A DNA stretch of 64,000 bases from Sanghuangporus weigelae (lineage: Eukaryota; Basidiomycota; Agaricomycetes; Hymenochaetales; Hymenochaetaceae). How positions within the stretch are numbered: the first letter of the stretch is position 1; every line of letters starts with the position of its first letter. Below the pieces are notes generated by a model. The model saw nothing but the letters and a program-made list of their open reading frames with translations, did no database searches and had not been told where the DNA came from. The position numbers were made by a program, and so were the translations under genes. Below, in pieces: positions 24,196 through 35,321 of this stretch. The stretch covers positions 1,550,001-1,614,000 of the forward strand of contig CP137323.1 in NCBI GenBank assembly GCA_033182465.1, read 5' to 3'.

Positions 24196-25255
24196 CTAGG
24201 CGCCCGTGGTCGTCGAGCCTTTGGCGAGACGGGACCTCCACTCGTCGACCAGCGACTTGTGGTAATCTGTGATATCTATTTCGCAGCGGACAGGGCTCTC
24301 GGGCGGCGTAGCCAACTCGCTAAGATCTGACGAGACGGTACTCATTGACGTGAACTCGGGCATGTGGAAGAGACCAAGCCCGAGGAGACCGCTAGGGGAG
24401 GTGATGTACGTGCAGTCGCTCTCCTCCAGGGAGTGTACGGAGCTGCAACTGAATGACGACGTAATCGAGGCAGGTGTAGAACTTTCTGAGTCTGCGAAGT
24501 TGGGAGAGTCTGTGTTACTAGGCGAATATGTGTTGTTAATCGAGTCTGTGTCGTTGGCTGAGATTGCGACTTCGGTTTCCTCCATCTCGCCTTCGACGTC
24601 CTCCATGATAACTGGGAACAGACCGGGCTGCGTTCTGCGCTTGCTGTGCCCACACTTCTCTGCGCAGTACCTCCGGTGTTGCTTGAAGATTTTCTCGAGG
24701 TTATGGACTACGATGACGATCGGGATCTGGACGACTGGTGGAGTTTCGCTGTGGTGAATAAGGATGGTTGCGGGTTGTCCTCCATTGTCTGGTTTTACTA
24801 GGACCTGAAAGTCGTCTTTGTTGTCATCGACGTCGTCCTCGCTATGGTCTTGGCCATCAGAATCGACATTCATGTCAAATATCCGTTCGAGCTCGAGTTG
24901 GTGCGTCGACGGGGAATGGACAATGATGGGCTTCTGCTTTGCTAGCTTGAACTTTTTACTAGACCAGTCGCGAGTAGGCAACTGAAACAACGTCAGTCTG
25001 AGACACCAAGTTTTGATCACTGCGACGAGGGATACGTACAGTCTCGGAAAACTTGACCATCCTTGGTTTATCCTCTTTGGATTCTCCATAATAGTCCTCA
25101 TCGATTCTCGGCAACGCGGATGGAATGGGCATGCCTTTCCGGATTCCGCAGTTGCGACCACAGTTGGCAAGGTGTAGCATGACCATCGGGAGAGGACGAG
25201 CGCCGTGGGGCAAGACGGGTATCGGACCAGCCGGCATCATAAGTTGGACGCGCAT
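24196..25255 (-). CDS. Unknown acidic, Ser/Thr-rich protein
   Basis: Exon 1 is 25040-25255 (MRVQLMMPAGPIPVLPHGAR ... KPRMVKFSET), the intron is 24982-25039 (GTACGT...TTTCAG), and exon 2 runs 24981-24196, giving 333 residues. The N-terminus has a short Cys pair (NCGRNCG). The middle is acidic (about residues 115-125, DSDGQDHSEDDVDDNKDD). A hydrophobic strand follows (VVQIPIVIVVHNLEKIFKQH) beside a Cys/His-rich patch (HRRYCAEKCGHSKRR). Then comes a long Ser/Thr/Asp tract with PESPV and a C-terminal EWRSRLAKG. I do not recognise a family. The splice join and continuous frame support a real gene. Confidence 0.55.
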
Positions 25256-26025
25256 TGTTAATAAACAGGACAGAGGCGGTTTACCAGAAACAGCTTGTGA
25301 TAAAGGAGGGCGTACACGTTAAGATAAGACAAACCAAGATGGTAGAACGAGGTCAAGAGTAGATGTGGAACGTCTCGAGTAGACTAGCCTTTTATAAGAT
25401 TGGACGTGCGGTTTCAGACTTACCAGTCAAGACACGAGGCGTGACCGGATCTAGTTCAGACGATAACTCAATCCTGTGATCAGCGAGCGAAGTCCTCGTA
25501 CGAGAGCTAGGATTGCCAAAGAGGATCCAATAATCTGCATTATCTGTCCGTCTTTAGTAGCACTTGAATGGTATTTCAAATTATCTGCGGTCTTCAGGTG
25601 CACTCTATAATATCAGACAAGATCATTTCGTGTCACCACGGTATGTTTTATGTCTTTGACTGCACACGCTCAGGACCAAGACAACTTTGAAATGACAAAT
25701 GCAACTGAACGCGTCGTGTTTGTTTACGCGTTATTTGTACCATGCCAAAAGAGGCAAGTATAAATAACGTAATATATCCATCCAATGTCGTCTCGTCTCT
25801 ACTTTGCAGCAGTTGCCATTGAATCATACGAATATTCGGCATTGCTCTTTGGGGACATGGAAATGGGTATAAAAGCTTCTGTATTTTAAGGCATGGTCCA
25901 AGGCGAAGATACATATAAATATGCGATGTCAAGCGTTATCCGCACATCTCGAAACAAGAATACTTTTCCGCAAGGTTAGTAAAAGCCACGATCCAAAGAG
26001 TTTCACTCACAACTCGACGAGCCCG
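25256..26025. other. Intergenic
   Basis: Promoter of the preceding minus-strand gene and 3' region of the DUF218 gene. A minus-strand open frame at 25648-25932 has no recognisable domain and is not called. Confidence 0.45.
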
Positions 26026-27319
26026 CTACAAGGCGCCCCAAGGCAAATGACCGTCATACAGGCCTTCAAAATTCCCGTCTGTCAAATTTCGAGCCCCTGA
26101 GTCTAAATCAGGAGCAAACTTCAATCGAGACTCTGTGCTTGGACACCATTCGAGAAGGGGAGCAATCTCGGGGGCGGATACGTGGTACGGATGTGCTTTT
26201 CGATGGACGTTGCGACTCCGCCTCTTCGCAAGTAGAGTACCGTGACACCCATAGAGATCTTTCTCGTAGGGCAGGTACCCGTTGGCAAGCTTATCAGAAA
26301 TGAAAATAGAACAGAAGTTAGCGGGTATCCTACACCTGATAATCTGACAGGAAGATTACCTCGCCTTTTGTAGCTTCTTCTCTGATAACGCCATCCTCAA
26401 TATCTACCCCGATATATGTCCATCTATCAGAAGGCCATCGAACAGCTACTCGATGTAACTTGCTAAATCTCGCCTCCTTCATCCCGTACCCGACAACAGT
26501 GATGCGTTCTGGATAATGTCCCGTTACAGTGCGAAACCGCGCAATTGAAAATAAGAGGTTTTGGAAAGAGTCAAGAGCATAGTCTTCTGTAGCTGTGCGT
26601 TGATACGTATTAAGACTCGAGCCTCTCGGTGGAGGTGATGCGGGATGAATGAAAGAGAGGGCTAGTGCCAGAGAATAATAGGATGCTGATTCGGAGACGG
26701 CGGTCTGGTGACGAGTCGAGCCTCTGAGGCGAGAACAGTAAGCAAGTGGGCCTAAATCACTTGAATGACCTCACCCGCTGAAAACAAGGAGACTCCTCGG
26801 GTCGTCATTTGCTATACCCACTCTAGGCAGTACCTAGTCAGATTATGATGATTATAAAACGATAGTTTCCGGTACGCACCCGCGGCGAATGTGGGCAATA
26901 AACGTTTCTATCCTGGAGCGTGCACCTTCACCAGTTTGATAATGCTCAAGTGCCCACGCGTCCTTCTCGTACGCTTCTCTTGCTTCATTTCCCAGCCAGA
27001 CACCATGTCCGGGAACTACAACCAGGTGATCGAGTTCTCGGAAAGCTGCATATCGATCGATAGTATTTTCTATTGATTTGACCGCTCTTAGGGAGCTCCA
27101 CTGTCCATGATAGGGAAAACTATCTCCGTGAAACCAATGTCGAAGGTTCAAGACAATGGATAGCGCAAGAGCACACGAGAGTAAGATAACAGCAAGATTT
27201 GTGACCCGCGAACGCGCGAAGAGAAGCTGCAAGCGTTGATTCCAGACGTCACTTGCATTGAAAATTGCATGACTTGGCTTCCGTGGTCGGCGTCGTGATG
27301 AGGTGGGAGTAGGTAACAT
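26026..27319 (-). CDS. DUF218 (YdcF-like) domain membrane protein
   Basis: Starts MLPTPTSSRRRPRKPSHAIF, with a single predicted membrane span (about residues 43-62, LAVILLSCALALSIVLNL) after a basic cytosolic tail. The DUF218 fold follows: DHLVVVPGHGVWLG, a spliced NDDPRSLLVFSGG with adjacent QTAVSESASYY, then DSFQNLLFSIARFRTVTGHY, PERITVVGYGMKEARFSKLH and VRWPSDRWTYIGVD. After another intron the C-terminus reads ANGYLPYEKDLYGCHGTLLA, then HLPWGAL and TAG (26026-26028). Bacterial DUF218 proteins include SanA/ElyC, linked to envelope integrity; the fungal proteins are uncharacterised. The family call is confident; the function is unknown. Confidence 0.8.
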
Positions 27320-28180
27320 ACTGTTCGATCTTTGACCACGCTGGATATTTCGCGTCGATCACGTGGACCGAACACGTAGTCGAATTCAAGTTACTGCAGC
27401 CGAACAACTCTGCATTCCGAAACTCAGGATGGGTCCAGGGGAGTAAGCCACATTTTTAATACCCAACCAGTGTAAATCAGCTCTTAGTCCAAGAGTCTGC
27501 GCTGTCTCGAGTTTAGAATCGAGCTTTCGTCGGAACCGGAAACGGTGTGGTGTTCATCAATATTGTCTTTACCGCATGAACACTATTTTATACTTCCAGA
27601 TACTCACGCCGTTCTCGGATTCCCAGAACATAATAGATTAAATCCTGTGCAGTAGAAGCAGTTGCTACCCGGCAAGAAACAAACGGAATCACTGGTGTTT
27701 CTATGTCCACTTACAGAAAAGGATGCAGAATCCGATCTTTGCGTTGCAAGCTCTCATAGTCCTGTCATCTGAAATGGACGCAAGTTGCTGACCAATGGGC
27801 GACAGTGTGGCAACCAAAGCCCATGTTACGGACCCTCGATGGATAGTTCTATACTTTCTTTATTTGTGTTAGAGCATCCGATTTCTTGTTGCTGGTGACA
27901 GATTCTTGGGTCGATAGTGACGGAAGTCGATGAGGAAACTACATACCATTCTTGCAGTGAATGGCAGAACCAAGCTAAGTTCTAATATCAGCAGGCTAAT
28001 TCACACTCCTGCGGTCGGAAAGTATCGTCTTCCAATTATTTCTCAAAGTTTCATTCATGTTGGTTTAACTGAACCCATATTCCCTTTGATCTTGGCATCT
28101 CCTTTCAGCAATGGCTGCTTACGCGAGACCTTGAACAATGTCAGTTGAATTAAGGCTGTCATGGATAACCTAGTAAGCTC
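27320..28180. other. Intergenic
   Basis: Between two minus-strand genes; holds the promoter of the DUF218 gene. No supported gene. Confidence 0.45.
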
Positions 28181-29383
28181 TCAGACACTCCTTCCGAATA
28201 AAGACACTGCGTACACAAAACCATCTAGCGCCGCGTTGAAGAGAACCATGTCAAATGCATAAGAAGGTGAACTCGTCGCTGTAGCATCCTGTATAAGGAT
28301 AGAGTCGTAGCCCTTATTAAAAGAGAATCAGTAGGCGATTATGCACAGACGCACGGAGCTTGTAGCGTACCTTGTAGAATGCATCAATGAATGTGCCAAA
28401 TACACATTGGTCCGCATTGACACCAGATACGAAAAGCGTCGTGATGAGGTTATCCTGCAGGTACTGACCCATCGGCGTTTGCGCTCCCCATAAACCACTT
28501 AAACGATCTAAATCATGAAAAGAGGCAGGTATACTGACTAACAATGACCTGATGGAAACTCGATACTTACTCTTCGGGAAATACAAGTCTGTACCGGCCG
28601 CCATTCCTTCCATGGCTAGATCAAATAGAGGACCATATTGCTAACAAAGTCGCAAACTGAGTATGCATTACAATCGAGAAGGACGCAAAAGAAAAGCTTC
28701 TCACCTGTGCATTGAATTCTCCTCTTATGAGCTTCCTGCCAAAATCTGTTCCGTTGAAAACACCCATCTCGCTTCCGAATGATGAGTTTGGGTCATCAGG
28801 AGAACTCGTGAATCCAAATTTTAGCCCCGGAGGCATAGTTAAAAGATCATAATCTGACAGTCCCCACTAAAGTGAAGTATGCGCGTGGCGTGAATGAGCA
28901 ACTCTTTCGCCAGTGGTTTGAAGATAGAAGTTCACCTGGCACCAAATGATCTTTACACCAGCGGCGCGGAAGGCATGGACGGCATCAATGGTTGGCTGGA
29001 TAGCCACCAAACCAGCCGGATGGTGGACAAAAGCGGGATTGAGAAAAAAGTCTTCGGTAACAAATGAGAAAGAGTCTGGGAGCAGACTTTCTTCCATAGA
29101 TGATTGAGACGAGAAGCTTACTCTGCATATCAACAATGACCATAGCTGAGCGTGCTGGCGATATAGTGATATTAGAAGTGCTCGCTCGAAGCGTCTTCGC
29201 ACCCGTAGAGTTTCCACGCGTCAGATCAAAAGTAGTCGAACCATCCGTTAGCCAGTAGTTGTAGAAATTGCCAAAGTTAACCGAGGTAGCATTTGAGGCG
29301 CGTGGAAATATTTCGTGATTGGTTCCGAATACGCTGTTGCATGTTTCAAGGACCCAGAGCACAGCTATGAGAACAGAAATCAT
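28181..29383 (-). CDS. Secreted isochorismatase-like cysteine hydrolase
   Basis: An isochorismatase/nicotinamidase-fold hydrolase with a signal peptide (MISVLIAVLWVLETCNSVFG). The spliced exons read SARSAMVIVDMQ (catalytic Asp), NFFLNPAFVHHPAG, IDAVHAFRAAGVKIIWCQ and WGLSDYDLLTMPPGLKFGF. Next come TDLYFPKNRLSGLWG (Lys of the triad), TPMGQYLQDNLITTLFVSGV and NADQCVFGTFIDAFYKG (catalytic Cys), then YDSILIQDATATSS and VSLFGRSV then TGA at 28181-28183. A visible intron joins PK to NRLSGLWG. All three catalytic residues are present. Most family members are cytosolic, whereas this one carries a leader and several N-glycosylation sequons near the N-terminus (for example SNATS, NST, SNIT). The substrate is unknown. 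Confidence 0.85.
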
Positions 29384-30284
29384 TTCGGCTGATAGTGAAA
29401 AGTTGCAGGAAGTGTAGTATCTTTATACAACTGATCTTCCCGTTATCACTGGACATATGTATGCTAAAGTTAGATCAATATAACGGTGAACCGGAACGTA
29501 ATGAGTGCCACGAGACCTCGATATCTGATGGAAAACATACCGATTCATCGAACTCCACCTGCAACGGCTGCTTCGACAAATTCAAAGTCAGAGCGGAACA
29601 TGACTCTTATCTAGTATTTCAAACCTGTAGCGAATAGTATATTGCCATGCACGCGACATCGTGGTACGACCGAGGAAGGAAAAGAAACTGGTGTTTGCTC
29701 TTGGGTAGGGATTTATAAGAGAAGCACAGATATTCTACGAAGCCGACTCCCTTCAGCAGTCAGCAACGGGCGCGAGAGCGGCCCGAGTCAGTTCGGTCCT
29801 TTTGATGGTAAGAAGCCCGATAGTTGAAAGAAGTCATTGTCAGATAGAATTCTAGCCTCGATAAGAAGAACCCCGAGGAGAGAAAGAGTTCGTCTGTGCA
29901 GTAGGAACTGAATGTACTCGCCAAGGTTGCTCAGTAAGATGGGCTGCGTTGTCAGATTCAGAATCTAAGCCGTGTTGGTCGTCATTGTGCAAGTTGAAGT
30001 CAGGCCAAAGATCGGTGGTAAAACAAGATTTAGGCTCCGCTGCAAATCAGAATGTAGGGATGTCAATAATTCATAAATCCGAGGTTAGATAGATAAGAAC
30101 AGCGAAATCGAGATGAATATAATTTAGATGGTATGATATGATATACAAATGAATGAGTCCGTCCAATGTGTGTTCCAGGCGTTTTGTGTCGTTAAAAGGC
30201 ATTACTAGATACAAAAGGAAAAGTCCGCCAGTCCGCAGGTAAAGCAAAACATGAAAGGGAAATACAATCCAGGGTAACAATTAC
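29384..30284. other. Intergenic
   Basis: Upstream of the isochorismatase-like gene and downstream of the four-helix membrane protein. No supported gene. Confidence 0.45.
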
Positions 30285-31128
30285 TTAGACCTTCTCCGAT
30301 GCATGGTAAGAGCCGAAGGAGTGCTCCTTATCAGCGTAAGGATATGTCACAGGTGGGCTGATGAACGCGTCTGTGCTGTCGCGGCGCGGCACCTGCATGT
30401 ACGTCTTCATTGCCGAGAGTTTCCACATTTCTTCTTTCTCTTCTTGCAGTTGGATTACGTACCGGGCTACAATTACGCATTCATCTACGCCAGTATATAG
30501 ATTAGCCACCAGAACAAATGAGACAGGTATGCAGGTCAACTTACAGAATTGCACAGCCCAACCTAATACGATCAGAGCAATCATGACATATCTGTACGTA
30601 TTGTAATGGTTGCAGGAGTCGATGACGTTCTGGTCTGTAGACCCATCCTTACAGGTGTCGATAACCTCCTGCTTGTTCGCAATGAAGAGGAGCACGATGG
30701 TCGCAATGCCTGCGATAACGTTGATTCCCAGCAGCCAGTTGAGCGTTCTTGAGAATATTCGGACTAGTGGTAGTCGGCGGAGGACGCAGCCGATGAATCT
30801 ACATTACTTAGTAGGTAGTTCGCGCGTGGAGAAGTGCGAAATTACGTACCCCAGGAGAGAGACGATGAACAGTAGGGTCATGATAGCAGCCATCACAATA
30901 GTGGCGATTTTGTATTTCTGCTCATCGAATCCTGAAGACAGTCATGATGAACTATGTTAAACCGAGCAGTCTAGAGAGAGACTTTTACTTACGACCTTGA
31001 GCAATAGAGTAATAACTTATCCCCGCAAAGGCTCCCGTTGTAATAAGTTCGAAGAACGAGAGAACGAACACGCCTAATCGGACAGGCAAGCAGCAGCAGA
31101 ACTTGTGTGATTTGACACCGTAAGCCAT
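30285..31128 (-). CDS. Four-transmembrane protein of unknown function
   Basis: Start chosen at the ATG in 31126-31128 (MAYGVKSHKFCCCLPVRLGV), with a Cys triplet just before the first helix. Four hydrophobic segments follow across the exons: FVLSFFELITTGAFAGISYY, IATIVMAAIMTLLFIVSLLG, LLGINVIAGIATIVLLFIAN and YVMIALIVLGWAVQF. Between helices 3 and 4 is a loop with two Cys (DTCKDGSTDQNVIDSC). The last intron is GTAAGT...GCGTAG, joining QF to YECVIVARYVIQLQEEKEEM. The cytosolic tail ends SYHASEKV. The layout (N and C inside, Cys-containing loop) resembles MARVEL/tetraspan-like proteins, and similar proteins are common in basidiomycetes. No function can be given. Confidence 0.75.
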
Positions 31129-31649
31129 CTTAGCTCTTTCACGTAAAAGGGATGGAAAGTTGGTTGGACTAAGAGTTGGGGATACTGAGAGATAATAGCC
31201 CACGACGAAGAGTAGAAGTAGAGCTCAAGCTCGAGTTGGAGAGAAAGGTTATCAAAAAGACGGAGAAGTAACACCGTCCAACTCTTTCTGCAGGCCTTAC
31301 TTTTATAGTCCATCTCGGAGTCGCGGCGCGCAGCACAGGTGTGCGGAAAACATGCAGTCATCAGCATGGCAGTGAACGGCTGAGAATAGCCGAATAAGGG
31401 ATACAGCGCTCGCAGTTTTAGTCCGGCTCGGTTCAACGCTGTGCAGACGCCCGAACTCTCGCCCGCCACGGATTCAGATGCACAGCAAATTGAGCTTCGA
31501 TTGGCTACGTTTTTATTTTTGTCATGTGTTCCATAGACACACAGAGAGCTGTCCTCGTTCGCGTATATTCCGCAGTGTATAAGTCGTAAAAGGGGCGCCA
31601 GCAGACATTCATGGTGAAAGTCGAAATGAAGGACGAGCCGGGGAATGAT
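31129..31649. other. Promoter region of the four-TM gene
   Basis: No gene seen. The proposed ATG is preceded by an in-frame upstream ATG at 31201-31203. Confidence 0.4.
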
Positions 31650-32167
31650 TGAATATTCCTATATCGAGAAATCGCGTGGAGACAAAATCAATATACAAAC
31701 CTAAGATTTTTGGAGATTCCTCGCCACGGATCATTTATATTCGGCCTCTCCTTCCCGAAGTGTACAAAGATGGAGACACTCCTGATATTTTTCTTTGAAT
31801 TGTCGGACGCTCACAGCCCACTGGAGCGGAACCAACCACGCCGTAAGTAAACAAGATTCGGAACCATCAAGAGCTATATCGCTTACACTTTCATCATAGA
31901 GCCTCATCGAGCTCAGAAAAGACTGAGTGTGTCACCGTGTCGGATTCGGCGGAAAATCAGTACACTAGATTCCAGAGTGAAAAGTTAGCTTCCGAGAGTT
32001 GTGCAAGAATTTAGAGCATATCCTCCTAACATCCAAATCCAGTAAATAACAAACACTGCACCCTACGAATGGCACAAACAACAAGTAGAAAGGACGAACA
32101 TGCATCTCAAGAAGACACAGGAAAATACGCCCAATCACAATCCAGTATGTTAAAATAATAGAACAAT

Positions 32168-32784
32168 TCATCTCGGCGTCCCCAGGGTCAAGTCCACATT
32201 CTCCTCTTCCAGTTCCAGAATGTCTCTGAACTGCGACGCGGTCCTCCAAGGCTCCTCCGCAGCGCCAACATCCTCACCATCTGATGCCTGCGTCGAGACT
32301 GCTTCCGCGGTCCTCCAAGGCTCCTCCGCAGCGCCAACATCCTCACCATCTGATGCCTGCGTCGAGACTGCTTCCGCGGCATGTTCGGCACCCAAACCCT
32401 TCGCAGCCCTCACAAATGCAATAACCTTCTCTAAAGCCTCGCTCACCGTCTAAGCTCTGACGATCACGCTCAACAGCGTCGCAACCCACAGACGGACACG
32501 TTCGATTGCCTCGGAGATGTTATCAGTTATCAGACAAGCTTTTTGGCAAACGCAGGAGGCGGAAATTCACCGACGGAGTTGGCATTGTTTGGTCCTAGTT
32601 GACCATTTGTATGACCATTGACTGAGGAACGATTAGCAGAGGAAGAGACGGAAGCGGGTTCAGACGCAGAAGGCTCAACTTCCCTAGCATCCGCAACAGC
32701 TCTCGCGAGGTCCCACTCTCCCACTCCCTCTACTAATACCATCCTCTCTCACCACATGTGTAACACATACATATGCAGTCCGGA
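32168..32784 (-). pseudogene. TRP1 3'-end pseudogene (PRAI domain fragment)
   Basis: Minus-strand reading gives WDLARAVADAREVEPSASEP and SVNGHTNGQLGPNN, the counterparts of the TRP1 linker (WDLAKTVADAGEVEPSASKL, SVNGQTNGHVGPSD). After a broken stretch it gives LEKVIAFVRAAKGLGAEHAA, the counterpart of the TRP1 C-terminus. The block encoding LPIILAGGLTPDN ... GGVERDRQSL is shortened and out of frame around 32446-32530. There is no GATase, IGPS or catalytic PRAI core, so no enzyme can be made. It contains a perfect 69-bp tandem duplication. Confidence 0.85.
32238..32375. repeat. Perfect 69-bp tandem duplication
   Basis: Unit 1 at 32238-32306 and unit 2 at 32307-32375 are identical, each starting gcggtcctccaaggctcctc and ending gagactgcttcc. 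The unit is a multiple of three (23 codons on the minus strand, AEAVSTQASDGEDVGAAEEP plus WRT). It is absent from the parent TRP1. Confidence 0.95.
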
Positions 32785-32971
32785 TCGAGAGCGTTCATAC
32801 GTAGTATAGTCCGGCTATAGTCTGGCTATGCACGTGCCTCAAGACTTGATATGAAAAAGATACTGTTCTAGCAGGCTAGCCAGCACACTAGTGTAGTCGT
32901 CGCGACGACCTCACAGCTTTCATTCCCCGCCGGGATACTTACGTTCCTGCCATTATTTAACGGTCAGAACT

Positions 32972-34471
32972 GTGATGAGATACCTAAACATCGCTGTCCC
33001 GTACACGCGGAACTTCAGCCATGTTGCTGCTCGCAAGGCAAACTCCATCGTGCACAGATTCCGGAATCCTTCATCTCGAATCATGTCATCTGCAGCCCAG
33101 CCACTATATCATCATGTCTATCTCGACTACGCTGAGGACCCTGAACATTATCGACCAGGCGATTTCCACCCTGTATCGATCGGTGATGTCTTTTCTCGAG
33201 GTCGCTATAGAGTTCTGCATAAACTAGGCTTCGGAAGCTCATCGACGGTCTGGCTCGCTCGAGACCAAAAGAAGCAATCCGAAGGTGAAGAATCGGAAAC
33301 TCTCGTTAGTCTGAAGGTTCTTAGTGCAGCGGCGTCGTCCAAACAGCCTACAGAAATTCCGGAGCTTCACATTCCTCAAGTGCTCAGCAAAATACTTCGC
33401 GACGTCGATCATCCTGGAAGACAACATCTTCAAGTCATCGATGATCATTTCTTGGTGGAAGGTCCGAACGGATCTCACCTCTGCATAGTCTACCCTTTTG
33501 CTGGACCCAGTATTTTGTCCATATCAGAGACTATTGACATAACTTCTGGAAGCAGAGGGCTTCGGGGAGACCTTGCGAGAAATGTGGCCAGGCAGGTTGC
33601 CGATACAGTGGAACTGCTTCATTCAGCAGGGGTCGTCCATGGAGGTACGTCCTCTGGGCCTAACACTCGATAGGCGAGTTTGATGATTTGTTTGTTACAT
33701 TTGCTTCCAGACTTGGCATCATCAAACATCCTGTTTCGTTTGTCTCCCAAAGTTCTGAAGTGGGATGATGACGAAGTCTATCGGATATTAGGCAACCCTG
33801 AGACGGAGAGCATGATCACTCGCGATGGATCGCCGCCGAGCCCTATTGCTCCCTCGGAGATAGTCGCTCCAATCGACATTTCTTCTCTTCGCATCCCCCC
33901 ATTCCTTGAAGAACATGTTGTCCTCATTGACTATGGTCAGTCATACTCCGCTGATCGTGTGCCGAAAGACTATACGCCCGCCACGGCATATCACTATCTC
34001 TCTCCTGAGGTGTACTTTGACTCCAAGGTCACTTTCGCATCCGACGTCTGGGCGCTGGCCTGTGTGATATTCGAGATCAGAGCTGGATTTGCTCTATTCG
34101 AACCCTTTCTCGCTAACGAACATATGATTCTTAAACAGATGGTTGAAATGTTAGGAAGGTTTCCCGACCCATGGTGGAGATCCTGGGATCAACGATTAAA
34201 ATTGTTTGAAGAATCTGGCGAGCCAAAGCCCGAGGAGCAGCAGCAAAAGGCTTACCTTTTTGTTCGAGCCGAGAAGACCTCCATTCGTAGAAAACTGTGC
34301 TCAGTCGGTGTACCAGACGAGGCTTATGACGGGATCACGTTGGGAACACCGCTAGAGAAAGAAGAAGTCGACCTCCTCGCAGACCTCTTGGAGAGGATGT
34401 TAAAATACCTTCCCGAGGATAGGATCACTATGAAGGAAGTGGTGCAACATCCGTGGTTCAAATATCAATAA
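32972..34471 (+). CDS. SRPK-like serine/threonine protein kinase
   Basis: Exons 32972-33644 and 33711-34471 (66-nt intron) give 477 residues; the ATG at 33083 (MSSAAQPLYH) is an alternative start that removes a basic 37-residue leader. Family features: YHPV-type entry PGDFHPVSIGDVFSRGRYRV, glycine loop LGFGSSSTVWLA, the Lys in VSLKVLSA, catalytic loop VHG/DLASSNILF split by the intron, LIDYGQ in place of DFG, APE-like YLSPEVYFDSK, and FASDVWALACVIFEI. The C-lobe ends LPEDRITMKEVVQHPWFKYQ. HGD for HRD and DYG for DFG are typical of the divergent SRPK group expanded in Agaricomycetes, in which the catalytic Asp (HGD), metal Asp (DYG) and Asn are kept, so activity is plausible. A roughly 60-residue insert (KVLKWDDDEVYRI ... 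SSLRIPPFL) sits between catalytic loop and DYG. Confidence 0.85.
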
Positions 34472-34856
34472 TATCACTGTTTACACGTTATTTATGCTGG
34501 TTACAATATCCGATTTTTTCGAATGCATGTCTTGCATCTCTATTCCATTGAATAATATGGTTTTCACCAGGCTGCTTGGGACTTCAAAAGATATTTTAAA
34601 AATTGGAAATACACCCCATTCGCTTAGTCAAGGAACATCACGTTATTTTGCGACAATTATCAGTGAAGAAATTTTACACATCCAATAACCTCTAGCATGT
34701 CTATGCTCTGGCATCTTTTATGGATTTGTAACGTCAGTCTCTCCAAATAAATCGATCCTCGTTTTTTTTTCAACATCTTTTGACTCTGAATGCCTCAAAG
34801 CACATTACAAAATTACTTGACGATACACTACCGACACGACAGACCGCTCAAAGACT
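34472..34856. other. Convergent intergenic region
   Basis: Between the 3' ends of the kinase and the small minus-strand gene. No gene seen. Confidence 0.5.
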
Positions 34857-35321
34857 TCAGATATCACGTACAGTTTCAGTGCCGTCCTCCCTAACCAAAA
34901 CAAAGCCCTTGTTTTTCTTGTGTTGCAACACCCACATTTCCGGGTTGGGTTTGCCTTTCTGATTAGGCAAAGGTTCGTATTTGTTATCTACATAGACGTG
35001 CACTGCATAGCCTTTCAGTTCTTCGCCTAACAGACAGAAAGTATGTGAGCATATGCCATAAAGTGAACAGACATGAGAAAATCGCACTATTGATAACATC
35101 TCCCGTAATATGGCTTGGAGTGCCATGAGGCTCTTTACTAAACACCAGATCAGTTAGAATCCTTGTCCCTTCGTCAAGGATAAATCAAGAACTACGCACC
35201 GAATAACTGCAGTATCCATCCCATGACGCTGGGCTATTTGAGTGAGAGAGTTCACACAGGCTTTCTTCATGCTCACGTCATTCGGAATGCAACATTTCCA
35301 GATGAGTCTGACAGCCGACAT
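34857..35321 (-). CDS. Small unknown protein (about 115-120 residues)
   Basis: Three exons are inferred. The first starts MSAVRLIWKCCIPNDVS (ATG at 35319-35321) and runs to GMDTAVIR. The second reads KEPHGTPSHITGDVINSAIF. The third reads EELKGYAVHVYVDNKYEPLP and ends LVREDGTETVRDI with TGA at 34857-34859. Both introns have GT...TAG borders and keep the frame. The product is compact, soluble and charged, with no signal peptide or membrane span. I do not recognise the family. Confidence 0.55.

Larger units (their letters stand above)
31650..32784. repeat. Segmental duplication, truncated copy (matches about 36630-37727)
   Basis: Colinear, same-orientation partial copy of the 3' end of TRP1 plus about 500 bp of its downstream flank. 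Matching landmarks include the cggctctcc/cggcctctcc block, tttgaattgt, cactggagcg, aagacacaggaaaa, gaacaattca, and the coding stretch for KVIAFVRAAKGLGA. Divergence is moderate, with small indels. The left boundary is approximate; the right boundary is where similarity fades after acatac-tatgca at about 32784. Confidence 0.8.

Noticed and set aside
25648-25932. Minus-strand 94-codon frame
   Set aside because: Hydrophobic but without signal or domain pattern, and lying between well-supported genes.
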